Positions 1-8,993 of a stretch of DNA of 50,597 bases are shown in pieces (within the stretch, counting starts at the first letter, position 1; every line of letters starts with the position of its first letter). The position numbers were made by a program, and so were the translations under genes. Below the pieces are notes generated by a model, which did no database searches, was not told where the DNA came from, and worked only from the letters and a program-made list of their open reading frames with translations. This stretch comes from a virus, in IMG/VR virus record IMGVR_UViG_3300025141_015366, positions 1 through 50,597 of that record. The stretch is one strand, 5' to 3'.

Positions 1-2
1 GG

Positions 3-227
3 AAACACCTTGAAGATTATAGCCCCAAGGTAGTCATTATTGAACACAGCGGCTTAAAGGCCAACATCATTCAACGAGAGGGCGCAATCCACAAAAAAGA
101 TATTGATGGTTCAACTTCTTTTGTACCCATGAGAAAATTGGGGGAAGATAAGGGATACACGTTGTTGTGTGATACTGGAAATATGTTTTTTTTGAGAAAT
201 GATTTGATTGGGTGTTTTAGTGAGTGA
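3..227 (+). CDS. FkbM-like methyltransferase, C-terminal end (5' partial)
   Basis: An open frame enters from the left edge and stops with TGA at 225-227; 74 residues are visible and no start is present. The fragment has a beta-strand with Ile-Glu (VVIIEHSG) and later GYTLLCDTGNMFFLRNDL. Both line up with the C-terminal half of the complete protein at 3264-4157, which has VVCIEGG and GYKLLCTYQDSFFIKEEYY. That pairing is my reason for calling it a SAM-dependent methyltransferase of the FkbM-like group; the SAM-binding half lies outside the window. It overlaps the next gene by 8 bases, so it belongs to the same operon. The family call is by similarity to the neighbour, not from its own catalytic motifs. 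Confidence 0.6.
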   Translation, partial: KHLEDYSPKVVIIEHSGLKANIIQREGAIHKKDIDGSTSFVPMRKLGEDKGYTLLCDTGNMFFLRNDLIGCFSE

Positions 228-891
228 GAAAACAAGCGAAATAATAAAAAAGAATATTTTCGAAAAGTTTTGCAAGATTGATAAACGAAACCGCACGCTA
301 ATGACACCTTTTGTTGTATCGGAAGAGAAGAAAACATTGTATTTTCATATCGCAAAAACTGGTGGTTCATCAATCACTCACTTATTACAGAGGAATGGCC
401 TAAATGATAATATCTTGACCAACAAAAATGGTTCCTTCGAATCTAAGAAAAAATATTTTAAAAGATTGGTAGAAAATTGGGATGATTATTATAAATTTAC
501 ATTTATTAGGAATAAGTATGATCAATTAATCTCTTTATACAACTATGATAGGCAATTATTAAGTGGCCTTAGTTTTGAAAAATTTGTGAAAAATCATTTG
601 CAAAAGAGGTCTAGTTTATATCCACTCTATGACTATTGGATTGATCAACATTTTTTGACCACCGTAAATGATAAATCAATATTTGATTTTGTGGGATATT
701 TTGAAAATTATGAAGATGATTTAAAATTTGTTTGTCATAATATTGGGATTAAATACGAAGATATAAGAAGCAACTTGGGCTCATATGACAGAAGCAAAAA
801 ATCTTCATACTACACTCCCGAATTAAAATTAATAGTTGATACCAAATTTTCAAAAGAAGTTGAATACTTTAAATGGGAGTTAAATTTATGA
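220..891 (+). CDS. Sulfotransferase family protein
   Basis: A 223-aa protein that probably transfers sulfate from PAPS to a sugar hydroxyl or another acceptor. With a GTG start at 220, residues 43-51 read HIAKTGGSS, the 5'-phosphosulfate-binding loop of the Sulfotransfer_2 type with Lys46. Further on, FIRNKYDQLISLYNY fits the 3'-phosphate-binding motif (Arg-Asn-x-x-Asp...Ser) of the same family. GTG 220 overlaps the upstream gene by 8 bases and fits the overlapping style of this operon, but no good Shine-Dalgarno precedes it. TTG 208 and ATG 301 are alternatives; ATG 301 still keeps both PAPS motifs. It lies among methyl- and glycosyltransferases, which suggests a glycan acceptor, though the acceptor cannot be read from the sequence. 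Confidence 0.75.
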   Translation: MSEKTSEIIKKNIFEKFCKIDKRNRTLMTPFVVSEEKKTLYFHIAKTGGSSITHLLQRNGLNDNILTNKNGSFESKKKYFKRLVENWDDYYKFTFIRNKYDQLISLYNYDRQLLSGLSFEKFVKNHLQKRSSLYPLYDYWIDQHFLTTVNDKSIFDFVGYFENYEDDLKFVCHNIGIKYEDIRSNLGSYDRSKKSSYYTPELKLIVDTKFSKEVEYFKWELNL

Positions 892-1613
892 ATGACATCG
901 ACGAAAAATTAGAAAAAGAAATTGAAAGTTTTCAAAATCTTTGGCGAGGAGGCACAACCCTTTCTCGTCAAGGGTGGGGCGTCTGCGCCCAAGACCGGCT
1001 GAGGTACGGAATAGATATAAATAAGATTTATGAAATCTGCATAGAACCGTTTGTGGGAGGGAAGACTACGGCATTGGATATAGGCACTAATGGTGGCGGG
1101 TGGTTGAAGAAAATGTTGAACGCGGAAGCTTTAATTGGTATCGATGTTTTAAGCGCGGAACATACAGGTTTTTGGAAAAACATGCCGGAACTTAATAAAA
1201 TTAAATATTATCACGTTGATGATTTTAGTTGTGATTGTTTAAAAGAAAATAGTATTGATTATGTATTTTCCTATGATGTTTTTTGTCACATTTCGTACTC
1301 TGGTGCTGAACAATATTTAAAAAATTTATATGACAAACTAAAGAAAGGGACAAACTGCTTTATAATGATTGCGGATGCGGATAAATATAAAGATGAGCAC
1401 GGCAAGGTTAAATTAACGAAATATGCTGGATTTAATGATTGGCAATCTTTCGTGGAGGATTACGATGGTCCCCCACACAGAGGCCGATGGTATCTTTATG
1501 GCACTGAGAGGTTTTGTGATCTTCTTAAAAAATATAATTATACTCTTGTAAACAAAGATGTCATAGGAGAATATAGTATTAATTGCCCCATTATACATTT
1601 TAGAAAAGATTAG
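888..1613 (+). CDS. Class I SAM-dependent methyltransferase
   Basis: A 241-aa Rossmann-fold methyltransferase. Motif I is ALDIGTNGGGW (residues 62-72), followed by GIDVLS with Asp86 as the likely ribose-binding acid, and then DYVFSYDVFCHIS as motif IV/V. I take ATG 888: its ATGA overlaps the stop of the sulfotransferase (889-891), and GGGAG at 875-879 lies 8 bases before it. The in-frame ATG 873 would put the start on top of that ribosome site. The substrate is not evident; its place between a sulfotransferase and a CgeB-like glycosyltransferase suggests a sugar or sugar-nucleotide methylase. A small-molecule or protein substrate is equally possible on sequence alone. Confidence 0.75.
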   Translation: MNDIDEKLEKEIESFQNLWRGGTTLSRQGWGVCAQDRLRYGIDINKIYEICIEPFVGGKTTALDIGTNGGGWLKKMLNAEALIGIDVLSAEHTGFWKNMPELNKIKYYHVDDFSCDCLKENSIDYVFSYDVFCHISYSGAEQYLKNLYDKLKKGTNCFIMIADADKYKDEHGKVKLTKYAGFNDWQSFVEDYDGPPHRGRWYLYGTERFCDLLKKYNYTLVNKDVIGEYSINCPIIHFRKD

Positions 1614-1630
1614 GCGACCGCTGCTTGTCA

Positions 1631-2575
1631 ATGAAAATATTGTTTATAGATCCGACCGTGAATTCACCGACATCAAATAAATACAAATATTATGATGGCG
1701 TGTTCGATCAGATAAAAGGGGCCAATCAAGTATATCATTGTAAAAATATATCGAAAGATATAAATGAGTTATACAACAGAATAGACTTTGAGCCTGATTG
1801 TGTAATTTTTGGATTAGGTTGGTTTGGAAATAGAAATTTTGGAAAAATTGAAAATTTAAATCTTCCAACGGTGTGTTTCTTGTTTAAGCCACAAAATGAC
1901 TTAAAAGAGAAGTTAGAATTTTGTAAGATTAACAAAATCGATGTAATTGCGACGCCTGTTCCTTGTTTTGAAGATTATGAACAAATAACAAATATTAAAA
2001 CGGAGCTATTCCCGTATGGGTTTAATCCAGAGGTATTCAAGCCCAGGAAGATAGAAAAGGAGTTTGACATCGGATTCAGCGGCGCCCTGCATCAGGGGAC
2101 CTTTTACCCAAAAGACTCTTTTCAGGTGCCAAATTTACGAGTAAAAATCAGAGACCTGTTGGCCTCGATGGGAGACATGAAGGTTTTTTGGAATTCCAGT
2201 GACGACCCGAGAACGGCTTTTATTGATGATTATGAGGAATATGCCGTAACTATTAATCGTTCTAAAATTTGGATTGCCACTCAAGCTGCTTATGGAGATA
2301 TAACACCAAGATTTTATGAGATTTTAGGATCTGGCACTTTATTGTTTTGCCAAAAAATACCAGAAACTTATAAATTTTTGTTGAAGGACGGTTATAATTG
2401 TGTAGAGTTTTCTAATGATCTTTCTGACTTCGAAAAAAAATTACGGTTTTATCTTGAACATCCCCGGGAAACGCAGAGGATTATTCAAAATGCTGTTGAC
2501 TTTTTTCATGAAAACTGGACTTGGAATCACCGGGCCAAAGCATTAACTGATTTAGTTGAGGGGATTGAAAAATGA
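1631..2575 (+). CDS. CgeB-like glycosyltransferase (GT-B, group 1-like)
   Basis: A 314-aa protein whose second half matches the CgeB/YkvP-type glycosyltransferase domain (Glyco_trans_1_2). It has FDIGFSGALHQ at the start of the C-terminal Rossmann domain, then INRSKIWIATQ and PRFYEILGSGTLLFCQK, where the Glu in RFYEILGSG is the usual nucleotide-sugar contact. It ends with ENWTWNHRAKAL, typical of the family's last helix. ATG 1631 was chosen over the in-frame TTG at 1625; neither has a strong ribosome site, and the 17-base gap before it is the largest in this part of the operon. It probably adds a sugar to the glycan assembled by this cassette. Donor and acceptor are unknown. Confidence 0.75.
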   Translation: MKILFIDPTVNSPTSNKYKYYDGVFDQIKGANQVYHCKNISKDINELYNRIDFEPDCVIFGLGWFGNRNFGKIENLNLPTVCFLFKPQNDLKEKLEFCKINKIDVIATPVPCFEDYEQITNIKTELFPYGFNPEVFKPRKIEKEFDIGFSGALHQGTFYPKDSFQVPNLRVKIRDLLASMGDMKVFWNSSDDPRTAFIDDYEEYAVTINRSKIWIATQAAYGDITPRFYEILGSGTLLFCQKIPETYKFLLKDGYNCVEFSNDLSDFEKKLRFYLEHPRETQRIIQNAVDFFHENWTWNHRAKALTDLVEGIEK

Positions 2576-3267
2576 AAAGTGTTATGAAACACTATGGTCC
2601 TAAGTTTAATATGATACGGTCTCTTTTAAAAAAAGAAAATCCCGTCGTTGTGGAAATTGGAGCACACTACGGAGAAGACTCTTTAAGATTTTTAGAAACA
2701 TTCAAGGATATAACACTTTATTGTTTTGAACCCGATCAACGAAATATTGATATTTTTAAAAAACACGTTAATGATGAGAGGGTTAAGCTGTTTGAGATTG
2801 CACTATCCAATACGGCAGGCACAGCATTATTTTATCAAAGTTATCAGGAACACAGAGCGGGAGAAGTTCCAGACAAGTATAATTGGATAAGTCAGAAAGA
2901 TTATATAAATGGGGGCCTAAACAGTTCCGGTGCGTCATCTTTAAAGACGGGTTATGTCCATACTTTGGATAAACCATCAGAAGTAAAAACTGATCGATTC
3001 GACAGTTGGTATAAAGAAAACAATATGGACAAAATTGATTTTGTTTGGCTGGACGTTCAGGGCGCCGAGCGAGAGGTTATAGAGGGGATGGGACAAGAGA
3101 TTAAAAATATAAAATATATTTGGGTAGAATACGGAGAAGGGTTTTATGAGGGTGCCATGAATAGAATCGAAACTGTATTACTTATGCGCGCCAAAGGTTT
3201 TCAGGAAGTGAACAAGTATTCAGATAATACCCCCCAGGGTGATATTTTGTTCTTGAATATACGATGA
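2572..3267 (+). CDS. FkbM family methyltransferase
   Basis: A 231-aa SAM methyltransferase of the FkbM family. Motif I is VVVEIGAHYGEDSLRF (residues 25-40), the FkbM acidic motif is CFEPDQRN (51-58), and FVWLDVQGAEREVIEG is the LDIxGxE signature that defines the family. FkbM proteins usually O-methylate polyketide or sugar hydroxyls. ATG 2572 overlaps the upstream stop (ATGA), so translation is probably coupled to the glycosyltransferase before it; it overlaps the next gene in the same way. An O-methyl cap on a glycan is a reasonable guess from the neighbours. Length is normal for the family and nothing appears to be missing. Confidence 0.85.
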   Translation: MKSVMKHYGPKFNMIRSLLKKENPVVVEIGAHYGEDSLRFLETFKDITLYCFEPDQRNIDIFKKHVNDERVKLFEIALSNTAGTALFYQSYQEHRAGEVPDKYNWISQKDYINGGLNSSGASSLKTGYVHTLDKPSEVKTDRFDSWYKENNMDKIDFVWLDVQGAEREVIEGMGQEIKNIKYIWVEYGEGFYEGAMNRIETVLLMRAKGFQEVNKYSDNTPQGDILFLNIR

Positions 3268-4157
3268 AAGAAAATTTACTAGATTTTATAGGGTATCATA
3301 AGAAGTGGCATGGAAATGTACAAGATTTTCGAAAACCATATGAGTTTAATCAAAATGATTATTTGATTGAAGAGATTTTTCGACGACTTGATATTGAAGA
3401 TGGATTTTTTGTTGAGTTTGGAGCGTGGGATGGCATAGTCGGATCCAACACTAGAAAGCTTTTTCAACGTGGCTGGAGGGGAGTCTTAATAGAACCAGAA
3501 GAAAAAAGATTTACAGGCCTTCAAGAAAATTATGGCAACGAAGCCCGCGTTTCAATATTAAAATCGTTTATAGGAGTAGAAGATAACCTGTTTGATGAAG
3601 TGGTTGGTTACCACGTTGATGATAAAATAAACTTTTGTTCTATTGATATCGATGGTCTTGATCTTGAAGTGTTTGAGACAATTGAAAGGTTTTTGCCGGA
3701 TGTTGTTTGCATTGAGGGGGGTCAAATGCTCAATCCGACCTTTAAAGACAGGCTACCGATAGAGACAGCCAAACAAAACATTCAACAGGGCCTCTATGTG
3801 ATGAACGAGTCCTTTGAATCTCGTGGGTATAAATTATTATGTACATATCAAGATTCCTTTTTTATAAAAGAGGAGTATTATAATCTTTTCAATGTTAAGG
3901 AGGATATATTTGAACTTTACTTAGATGGTATTCTTGCCTACCCTCGCCTTCCCTGGATTAAACAAAGGCTTTTATCCGTAGGACTAAAAAATGAGGTCGT
4001 TGAAATAATATTGAAACAAACTTCTTTTTGTCATGGCCACGCCAATGAGAGAGAGAAAGTGCGGTGGGTAGATGAAAATTATTCGATTATATCTGAGGTG
4101 GTGGAAAAGATTCGGTCTTTGCGAATACGGCAAAGGGACACTGGGGGAATATTTTAG
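3264..4157 (+). CDS. FkbM-like SAM methyltransferase
   Basis: A 297-aa protein. FFVEFGAWDGIVGSNT (residues 48-63) is a SAM-binding motif I with Glu51, LIEPEEKR gives the acidic end of strand 2 (Glu77), and FCSIDIDGLDLEVFE is the LDIDGxD-like motif seen in a side-branch of FkbM proteins. It overlaps its upstream neighbour by ATGA. The C-terminal ~100 residues (after CHGHANEREKV) lack an evident family and are lysine/arginine rich. Its middle part resembles the truncated gene at the left edge, so the cassette carried two copies of this type. Substrate is unknown; glycan or nucleotide-sugar methylation is inferred from context only. Confidence 0.7.
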   Translation: MKENLLDFIGYHKKWHGNVQDFRKPYEFNQNDYLIEEIFRRLDIEDGFFVEFGAWDGIVGSNTRKLFQRGWRGVLIEPEEKRFTGLQENYGNEARVSILKSFIGVEDNLFDEVVGYHVDDKINFCSIDIDGLDLEVFETIERFLPDVVCIEGGQMLNPTFKDRLPIETAKQNIQQGLYVMNESFESRGYKLLCTYQDSFFIKEEYYNLFNVKEDIFELYLDGILAYPRLPWIKQRLLSVGLKNEVVEIILKQTSFCHGHANEREKVRWVDENYSIISEVVEKIRSLRIRQRDTGGIF

Positions 4158-4805
4158 GTGAAAAAACATTTATCATACTGGGAAGATCAATTAGATATCG
4201 AACAATTTAAAAAACATTGTGGTGATTTTAAAGTTCCATTTAAGTGTGAGGTGAGAGAACATATAAAAGAGAGAGGGTATGAAAGTATATTGGATTGCGG
4301 CGCCGGCGTTTTTTCAGAATATTATGGGTTTAAGTACGATGGATACCATATTGAATATTCCGCTACAGAAATTACCCCCTCGTATGTTGAGTTCGGTCGC
4401 CTACGGGGAATAAATGTTATAGAATCTAATATAGAAAATATACCATTTGCTGACGAAAGTTTTGAATGTAGTATTTGCTTTGATGTGCTGAATCATCAAG
4501 TGGAATACGAGAAAGCCATAAAAGAGATGTTGAGGGTTACGAAAAAAGAGGTAATTATTTCTTTTTTTAAGCCCTTTATAGAAGAGGCCCGTGAAGGGAA
4601 GGATTATAGTGGAAATTATAAAATGGAATATTTTCCTCAAGGCGTTCGTGAACATCGGGTAATCAACGAGGATAATCAAACCACCTGTTTATACACTTTT
4701 TTCAATAAAGCAAAGTTTGTGAATTTTTTAAAAAGTTTAAATGTGGTGTGGGGGTTCAAAAAAGGACCAGCCCACAGAAATATTTTATTTTTGGAGAAAA
4801 TATAA
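4158..4805 (+). CDS. Class I SAM methyltransferase (Methyltransf_11-like)
   Basis: A 215-aa protein starting with GTG directly after the previous stop (TAG 4155-4157); GGGGG at 4143-4147 is a plausible ribosome site. SILDCGAGVFSEYYG (residues 43-57) is motif I. NIENIPFADESFECSICFDVLNHQ matches the Methyltransf_11 motif IV/V region (IPFxDxSFDxV), and EMLRVTKKEVIISFF is the usual strand 5. This fold serves many small-molecule and sugar methylases. It has no paralogue in the window at the level of obvious sequence similarity. The acceptor is not known. Confidence 0.75.
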   Translation: MKKHLSYWEDQLDIEQFKKHCGDFKVPFKCEVREHIKERGYESILDCGAGVFSEYYGFKYDGYHIEYSATEITPSYVEFGRLRGINVIESNIENIPFADESFECSICFDVLNHQVEYEKAIKEMLRVTKKEVIISFFKPFIEEAREGKDYSGNYKMEYFPQGVREHRVINEDNQTTCLYTFFNKAKFVNFLKSLNVVWGFKKGPAHRNILFLEKI

Positions 4806-4809
4806 CAAT

Positions 4810-5391
4810 ATGATAAATCTTGAAAGTATCAAAATAGAAAAAGATGATATTGTTATAGATTGTGGAGCAAACGTTGGAGCCGTTACTGATTTTTTTTATG
4901 AAAGGGGCGCACGCATTTTTGCCTTTGAGCCAAATATACATGCTTATAACATATTAAATAATAAATACCAAAACAGTCCAACTGTGACTTGTTATAATAA
5001 GGCAGTAGCGGAATCTGCTCTGTGTGGTAAGATGAAATTATATTTGCATGAACACGCAAGCACCAATCAAATAATATACTCTACTGGCTCTTCTCTTGTA
5101 CCCGATAAGGTTAATGTAAATGAAGAGGAATATTTGACCGTCGAGGTGATTTCCTTGTGTGACTTCATTAAATCGCTGAAGGAGCCGGTTAGGGTGTTGA
5201 AGGTAGATATTGAAGGAGCAGAGATTGCACTGCTGAACGAGATGATAGATCGGGATATGGCTAGAAACATTCCTTACATATTTGTAGAAACGCACGAGAA
5301 GAAAATACCGTCAATTGTCTCGGCAACGGAACAGCTGCGTCAGCGCATAATAGAAAAAAGGCTTTTTAATATTAACTTAAACTGGATTTAG
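4810..5391 (+). CDS. FkbM family methyltransferase
   Basis: A 193-aa FkbM-type SAM methyltransferase. IVIDCGANVGAVTDFF (residues 14-29) is motif I with Asp17, FAFEPN (37-42) is the FkbM acidic motif, and VLKVDIEGAEIALL is the family's DIEGxE signature. I start it at ATG 4810; GGAG at 4793-4796 lies 13 bases upstream, which is a little long. The frame extends back to ATG 4741, but that would overlap the preceding gene by 65 bases and add an N-terminus unlike FkbM proteins. It is the second clear FkbM gene of the cassette; with the gene at 2572 it could methylate different hydroxyls of the same product. Confidence 0.8.
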   Translation: MINLESIKIEKDDIVIDCGANVGAVTDFFYERGARIFAFEPNIHAYNILNNKYQNSPTVTCYNKAVAESALCGKMKLYLHEHASTNQIIYSTGSSLVPDKVNVNEEEYLTVEVISLCDFIKSLKEPVRVLKVDIEGAEIALLNEMIDRDMARNIPYIFVETHEKKIPSIVSATEQLRQRIIEKRLFNINLNWI

Positions 5392-5395
5392 TTCA

Positions 5396-6226
5396 ATGGT
5401 GGTTGTAAAACTTACAAATGGGTTTGGCAATAATCTTTTTCAATTTGTTGCGGCAAAGCAATTATCTAAATATCACGATCAAGAGTTGGTGGTCCTTTGT
5501 GCAGAAGAGTATTACGCCAAAAGTGATTTACAAGACTTGGGGATATTATCATCTGTAACTCACCCTTCCTTGCCGGGAGCACACAGTGTAAGTGAAAATA
5601 ATTATTTACATTGTTTTTCTGATGATTTTAAAGATGATAATTTTATAGTTAATGGATATTTTGAAGATTATAGATATTATATTAACAATCTGGATGAAAT
5701 AAAAAAATGGTTTCCTAAGATAGAAAAGAGACAAGACAATGATTTAGTGTTACATTTTCGTGCGGGCGATAGGTTGCTTTATAAGAGCACCTTTGAACAC
5801 AGAACACTTCCGCAAAGATATTTAGCCGCCATCCAGGAATTTGAATTTGATAATCTTCACGTTGTTACAGATATGCCAAAATGGGATTATATTACCGTTA
5901 AGGAGCTAGAAAATTTGACGTTTCATGTCGGCGTCGCACCGGACAGGAGGGTAGAGGCCCACCGCTCGGTAGATTATTTTAATTCTTTTATTGATGTTTT
6001 GTCAAAATATAACCCCACCTTTAAGAAGAGAACAATAGCGGAAGATTTTAACTTTATAAGATCTTTTGATAATATTCTCTTTGAGCACGGCACTATGGGG
6101 TGGTGGGCTTCTGTGTTGAGTGAAGCTTCAAGGGTGGCCGTTTATGGCCCGTGGCGGTCTTGGAAGGGTAAGACAAACAAAAACTTGAGTCAGGTTGAAT
6201 TAGAGGGGTGGTTCCAGTGGGAGTAA
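5396..6226 (+). CDS. GT11-like alpha-1,2-fucosyltransferase
   Basis: A 276-aa glycosyltransferase that probably transfers L-fucose from GDP-fucose. The N-terminal GFGNNLFQF (residues 9-17) is the G-x-GNxxFQ signature of family GT11, and VLHFRAGDRLL (His120, Arg122, Asp125) matches the HxRxGD motif that binds GDP-fucose. FEHGTMGWWASVLSEASRVAVYGPW near the C-terminus is in the place of the family's usual conserved third motif. The next two genes make GDP-L-fucose, which strongly supports this donor. Size is normal for bacterial GT11 (about 280-300 aa). A different 6-deoxyhexose donor cannot be excluded. The acceptor sugar is unknown. Confidence 0.75.
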   Translation: MVVVKLTNGFGNNLFQFVAAKQLSKYHDQELVVLCAEEYYAKSDLQDLGILSSVTHPSLPGAHSVSENNYLHCFSDDFKDDNFIVNGYFEDYRYYINNLDEIKKWFPKIEKRQDNDLVLHFRAGDRLLYKSTFEHRTLPQRYLAAIQEFEFDNLHVVTDMPKWDYITVKELENLTFHVGVAPDRRVEAHRSVDYFNSFIDVLSKYNPTFKKRTIAEDFNFIRSFDNILFEHGTMGWWASVLSEASRVAVYGPWRSWKGKTNKNLSQVELEGWFQWE

Positions 6227-7149
6227 AATTATTAGTTACCGGTGGATCTGGAATGGTTGGTTCAGCTATGAAAAGAGTTGCGCCACACGCCGAATACCCA
6301 GATAGATCTTATTTGGGTTTAATATTATCGCCGCCCTGGCGTGATACCCATTTAAAGAATAAAAATATAATTCACCTTGCGGCGAAGGTGGGGGGGATAC
6401 AGGCTAACCTGAATAGCGTGGGTGATTTTTATTTTGAAAACCACAAGCTAAACCAACGCCTTTTGGAATCAGCCAAGCTCGCAGGGTCCAAAAAATTAAT
6501 TTCTCTTTTATCAACTTGTATATACCCAGACGCCCAATATATAAATTATCCGCTTACCGAAGATCAGCTTCATCTGGGTCCCCCTCACTATTCTAATTTT
6601 GGATATGCGTATGCCAAGAGGATGGTTGATGTGATGTCTCGTGCGTATCGACAGCAATATGGTTGTAACTTTATTACAGCAATACCAAATAACCTTTATG
6701 GTGAAAATGATAATTTTGATTTGGAAGATAGTCATGTTATTCCTGCTCTTATGCGTAAGATATGGGAGGCAAAATTAAATAACAAACCAGAAGTGGAATG
6801 TTGGGGCGATGGATCTCCATTGAGGGAATTTACCTATTCAGAAGATATAGCAAATATTTTGTTGTTTTTGTTAGAAAACTATGATGAAGAGGGGCCAATC
6901 AATATTGGCAACACAGAGGAGATATCGATCAAGAACATTGTTACAATTTTGTGTGACTATCTGGAATATGACGGTTTGGTGGTTTGGAATACAGATAAGC
7001 CATCGGGACAGTTTAGAAAGCCGAGCAATAATCAAAAGTTGTTGAATCTTGGTTGGAAGGAGGAATGGTATACTCCTTTAAGAAATGGCTTAAAAAAAAC
7101 TTGTGAATGGTTTAAAATTAGCTATCCAAGCGTTAGAGGGGTAAATTGA
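6217..7149 (+). CDS. fcl: GDP-L-fucose synthase (GDP-4-keto-6-deoxy-D-mannose epimerase/reductase)
   Basis: A 310-aa short-chain dehydrogenase that turns GDP-4-keto-6-deoxymannose into GDP-L-fucose with NADPH. It has [11 protein letters not shown] as the N-terminal GxxGxxG nucleotide loop, the AAKVGGI stretch that is diagnostic for Fcl/WcaG, LSTCIYP (the conserved Ser-Thr-Cys active-site strand), FGYAYAKRM with the catalytic Tyr-x-x-x-Lys, and [13 protein letters not shown] 6217 was chosen because GAGGGG at 6203-6208 sits 8 bases upstream; GTG 6208 is on top of that site. It overlaps the fucosyltransferase by 10 bases and gmd by TTGA. Length is normal. All key residues I can check are present, so it should be active. 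Confidence 0.9.
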   Translation: MGVKLLVTGGSGMVGSAMKRVAPHAEYPDRSYLGLILSPPWRDTHLKNKNIIHLAAKVGGIQANLNSVGDFYFENHKLNQRLLESAKLAGSKKLISLLSTCIYPDAQYINYPLTEDQLHLGPPHYSNFGYAYAKRMVDVMSRAYRQQYGCNFITAIPNNLYGENDNFDLEDSHVIPALMRKIWEAKLNNKPEVECWGDGSPLREFTYSEDIANILLFLLENYDEEGPINIGNTEEISIKNIVTILCDYLEYDGLVVWNTDKPSGQFRKPSNNQKLLNLGWKEEWYTPLRNGLKKTCEWFKISYPSVRGVN

Positions 7150-8141
7150 AAACAGCGTTAATTTCAGGCATCACTGGCCAAGATGGTTCTTATTTGGCCG
7201 AGCTATTACTTGATAAGGGATATCGCGTCGTCGGCCTTAAACGAAGAACCTCTCTTATTTGCACTGAGCGGATTGATGAGATATATGAGAATTCGAACTT
7301 TAGTTTGGAATATTTTGATTTGAATGATGTAGGTTGTATGTATCGACTTCTCAACAAGTACCAGCCAGATGAGTTTTATAATTTAGCTGCTCAATCTCAT
7401 GTTCGCGTATCCTTTGATGTTCCCGAAGATACTGTTGAGGGGATAGCGATGGGCACGCTGCGTCTTTTAAACGCGATTAAAGAAGTTAGTCCTCATACTA
7501 GGTTTTATCAAGCCTCATCATCAGAGATGTTCGGAGCCAACCCGGAACACCCCCAAAACGAATGGACGAGATTTATGCCGGCCTCTCCATATGCGTGTGC
7601 TAAGGTGTTTGCTCACAACCTTGTAAAAAATTATAGAGAATCTTATGGATTATTTGCGTGCTCGGGAATTCTTTTTAACCATGAATCTCCTCGCCGCGGA
7701 GAAACTTTTGTTACGAGAAAAATCACATTGGCAGCTGCTCATATAGGATATTTACAGCAAGATAAGCTTTATCTGGGCAATTTGGATTCTAAAAGAGATT
7801 GGGGGTTTGCTGGTGATTATGTGGAGGCGATGTGGTTGATGCTTCAGCAGGAAGAACCAGATGATTTCGTAATTGCGACAGGACAAACGCACACTGTCCG
7901 AGACTTTTTAGAATTAGTGTTTGAGGTGGCGAGTCTTGGGGATCCATATAAATATGTGGAAATTGACTCAAGGCTGTTTAGGCCTCAAGAGGTTCCACTT
8001 CTTTTGGGTGATTATAGCAAAGCGAAAGAAAAGTTGGGCTGGGAGCCAAAAACAGATCTAAGGCAGTTGGCTGAAATGATGTATTTGTCAGATTTAACAA
8101 TAGTGGGTAGAAAATTAAGGGTAGAGGGAGTATTTAAATGA
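7146..8141 (+). CDS. gmd: GDP-mannose 4,6-dehydratase
   Basis: A 331-aa enzyme that converts GDP-D-mannose to GDP-4-keto-6-deoxy-D-mannose, the first step to GDP-L-fucose. Family marks are very clear: [19 protein letters not shown] at the N-terminus, [31 protein letters not shown] with the catalytic Tyr and Lys, and [18 protein letters not shown]. The start is TTG 7146, in a TTGA overlap with fcl, with AGAGGGG just upstream at 7135-7141; no ATG fits. The product feeds the gene before it, and the fucosyltransferase lies just ahead of that. The same intermediate could also supply GDP-rhamnose or GDP-perosamine routes, but no enzyme for those is seen here. Confidence 0.93.
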   Translation: MKTALISGITGQDGSYLAELLLDKGYRVVGLKRRTSLICTERIDEIYENSNFSLEYFDLNDVGCMYRLLNKYQPDEFYNLAAQSHVRVSFDVPEDTVEGIAMGTLRLLNAIKEVSPHTRFYQASSSEMFGANPEHPQNEWTRFMPASPYACAKVFAHNLVKNYRESYGLFACSGILFNHESPRRGETFVTRKITLAAAHIGYLQQDKLYLGNLDSKRDWGFAGDYVEAMWLMLQQEEPDDFVIATGQTHTVRDFLELVFEVASLGDPYKYVEIDSRLFRPQEVPLLLGDYSKAKEKLGWEPKTDLRQLAEMMYLSDLTIVGRKLRVEGVFK

Positions 8142-8986
8142 GTAAAAAAATCTTGGTAACGGGCCACAAAGGATACATTGGATCTGGTTTGTTCGCGGAA
8201 CTTCTTAAGCTCGGACACGATGTTCGCGGCATCGATTTAAAGGAGGGCCAAAATATTATTTATGATTTAAAAGACTTTAAGGGCTTTAAACCAGAATATA
8301 TTTTTCACCTCGCGGCAATCCCAAGAGTCCCATACAGCATGGAGTTCCCAGAAGAAGTTTTAGAAAACAACATCCTTTCAACAATAAGAATATTAGAATA
8401 TGCAAGAAGGTCTGGCACCAAGAGGGTGATATATTCTAGCTCATCCTCGGTTGTTGGTAATGGTAATGGTCCAACAAATCCCTATGGTGCGTCAAAGTTG
8501 GTTCCTGAGATACTTTGTAAAAACTATACTGATGTGTACGGCCTAGACACTGTGTCTCTTCGATATTTTAATGTTTATTCAGAAGATCAGACGGTTGATG
8601 GTCCCTATGCTACAGCGATAGCAAACTTTATGCATTGTATTAGAGAAGGGAAGAAGCCATTTATTACTGGAAATGGTGAGCAACGTCGGGATATGGTTCA
8701 TGTTTCTGATGTCGTATCTGCTAATATTTTTTGTATGAATAACAATACGAACTTTGGTGGAGAGTGGTTTGATGTGGCCACCGGGTCTAATATTTCTTTA
8801 AATGAAATTGCTGAAATTGTAACGCAACACCACTCACAAGTTGTTTTTGATAGAATTGCTGATCGCCCCGGAGAAGTTAGAGTAACAAGGGCAAATATAA
8901 AACCATTAAAAAAACTTGGGTGGTCTGCTACAATAGATATTATTAGTGGTATCCATAGCTGTTTCAGTCAGCTGGAGAGAAACTAG
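8138..8986 (+). CDS. NAD-dependent epimerase/dehydratase (extended SDR)
   Basis: A 282-aa extended short-chain dehydrogenase of the UDP-glucose 4-epimerase (GalE/WbpP) type. [16 protein letters not shown] is the nucleotide-binding loop, [13 protein letters not shown] follows the conserved AA motif, SSSSVVGN holds the catalytic Ser, NPYGASKL holds the Tyr-x-x-x-Lys pair, and [11 protein letters not shown] is the C-terminal family motif. ATG 8138 overlaps the gmd stop (ATGA), and GAGGGAG lies just upstream. It likely changes the C4 configuration of a nucleotide sugar, or is a 4,6-dehydratase-like relative; the fold does not tell which. It is shorter than GalE (about 330 aa), mainly in the substrate-binding half. 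Confidence 0.8.
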   Translation: MSKKILVTGHKGYIGSGLFAELLKLGHDVRGIDLKEGQNIIYDLKDFKGFKPEYIFHLAAIPRVPYSMEFPEEVLENNILSTIRILEYARRSGTKRVIYSSSSSVVGNGNGPTNPYGASKLVPEILCKNYTDVYGLDTVSLRYFNVYSEDQTVDGPYATAIANFMHCIREGKKPFITGNGEQRRDMVHVSDVVSANIFCMNNNTNFGGEWFDVATGSNISLNEIAEIVTQHHSQVVFDRIADRPGEVRVTRANIKPLKKLGWSATIDIISGIHSCFSQLERN

Positions 8987-8993
8987 GAAGTAA

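Noticed and set aside
4741-4809. Upstream ATG extension of the FkbM gene at 4810
   Set aside because: It would overlap the preceding methyltransferase by 65 bases, and the added residues do not look like an FkbM N-terminus; ATG 4810 leads straight into the family motif.
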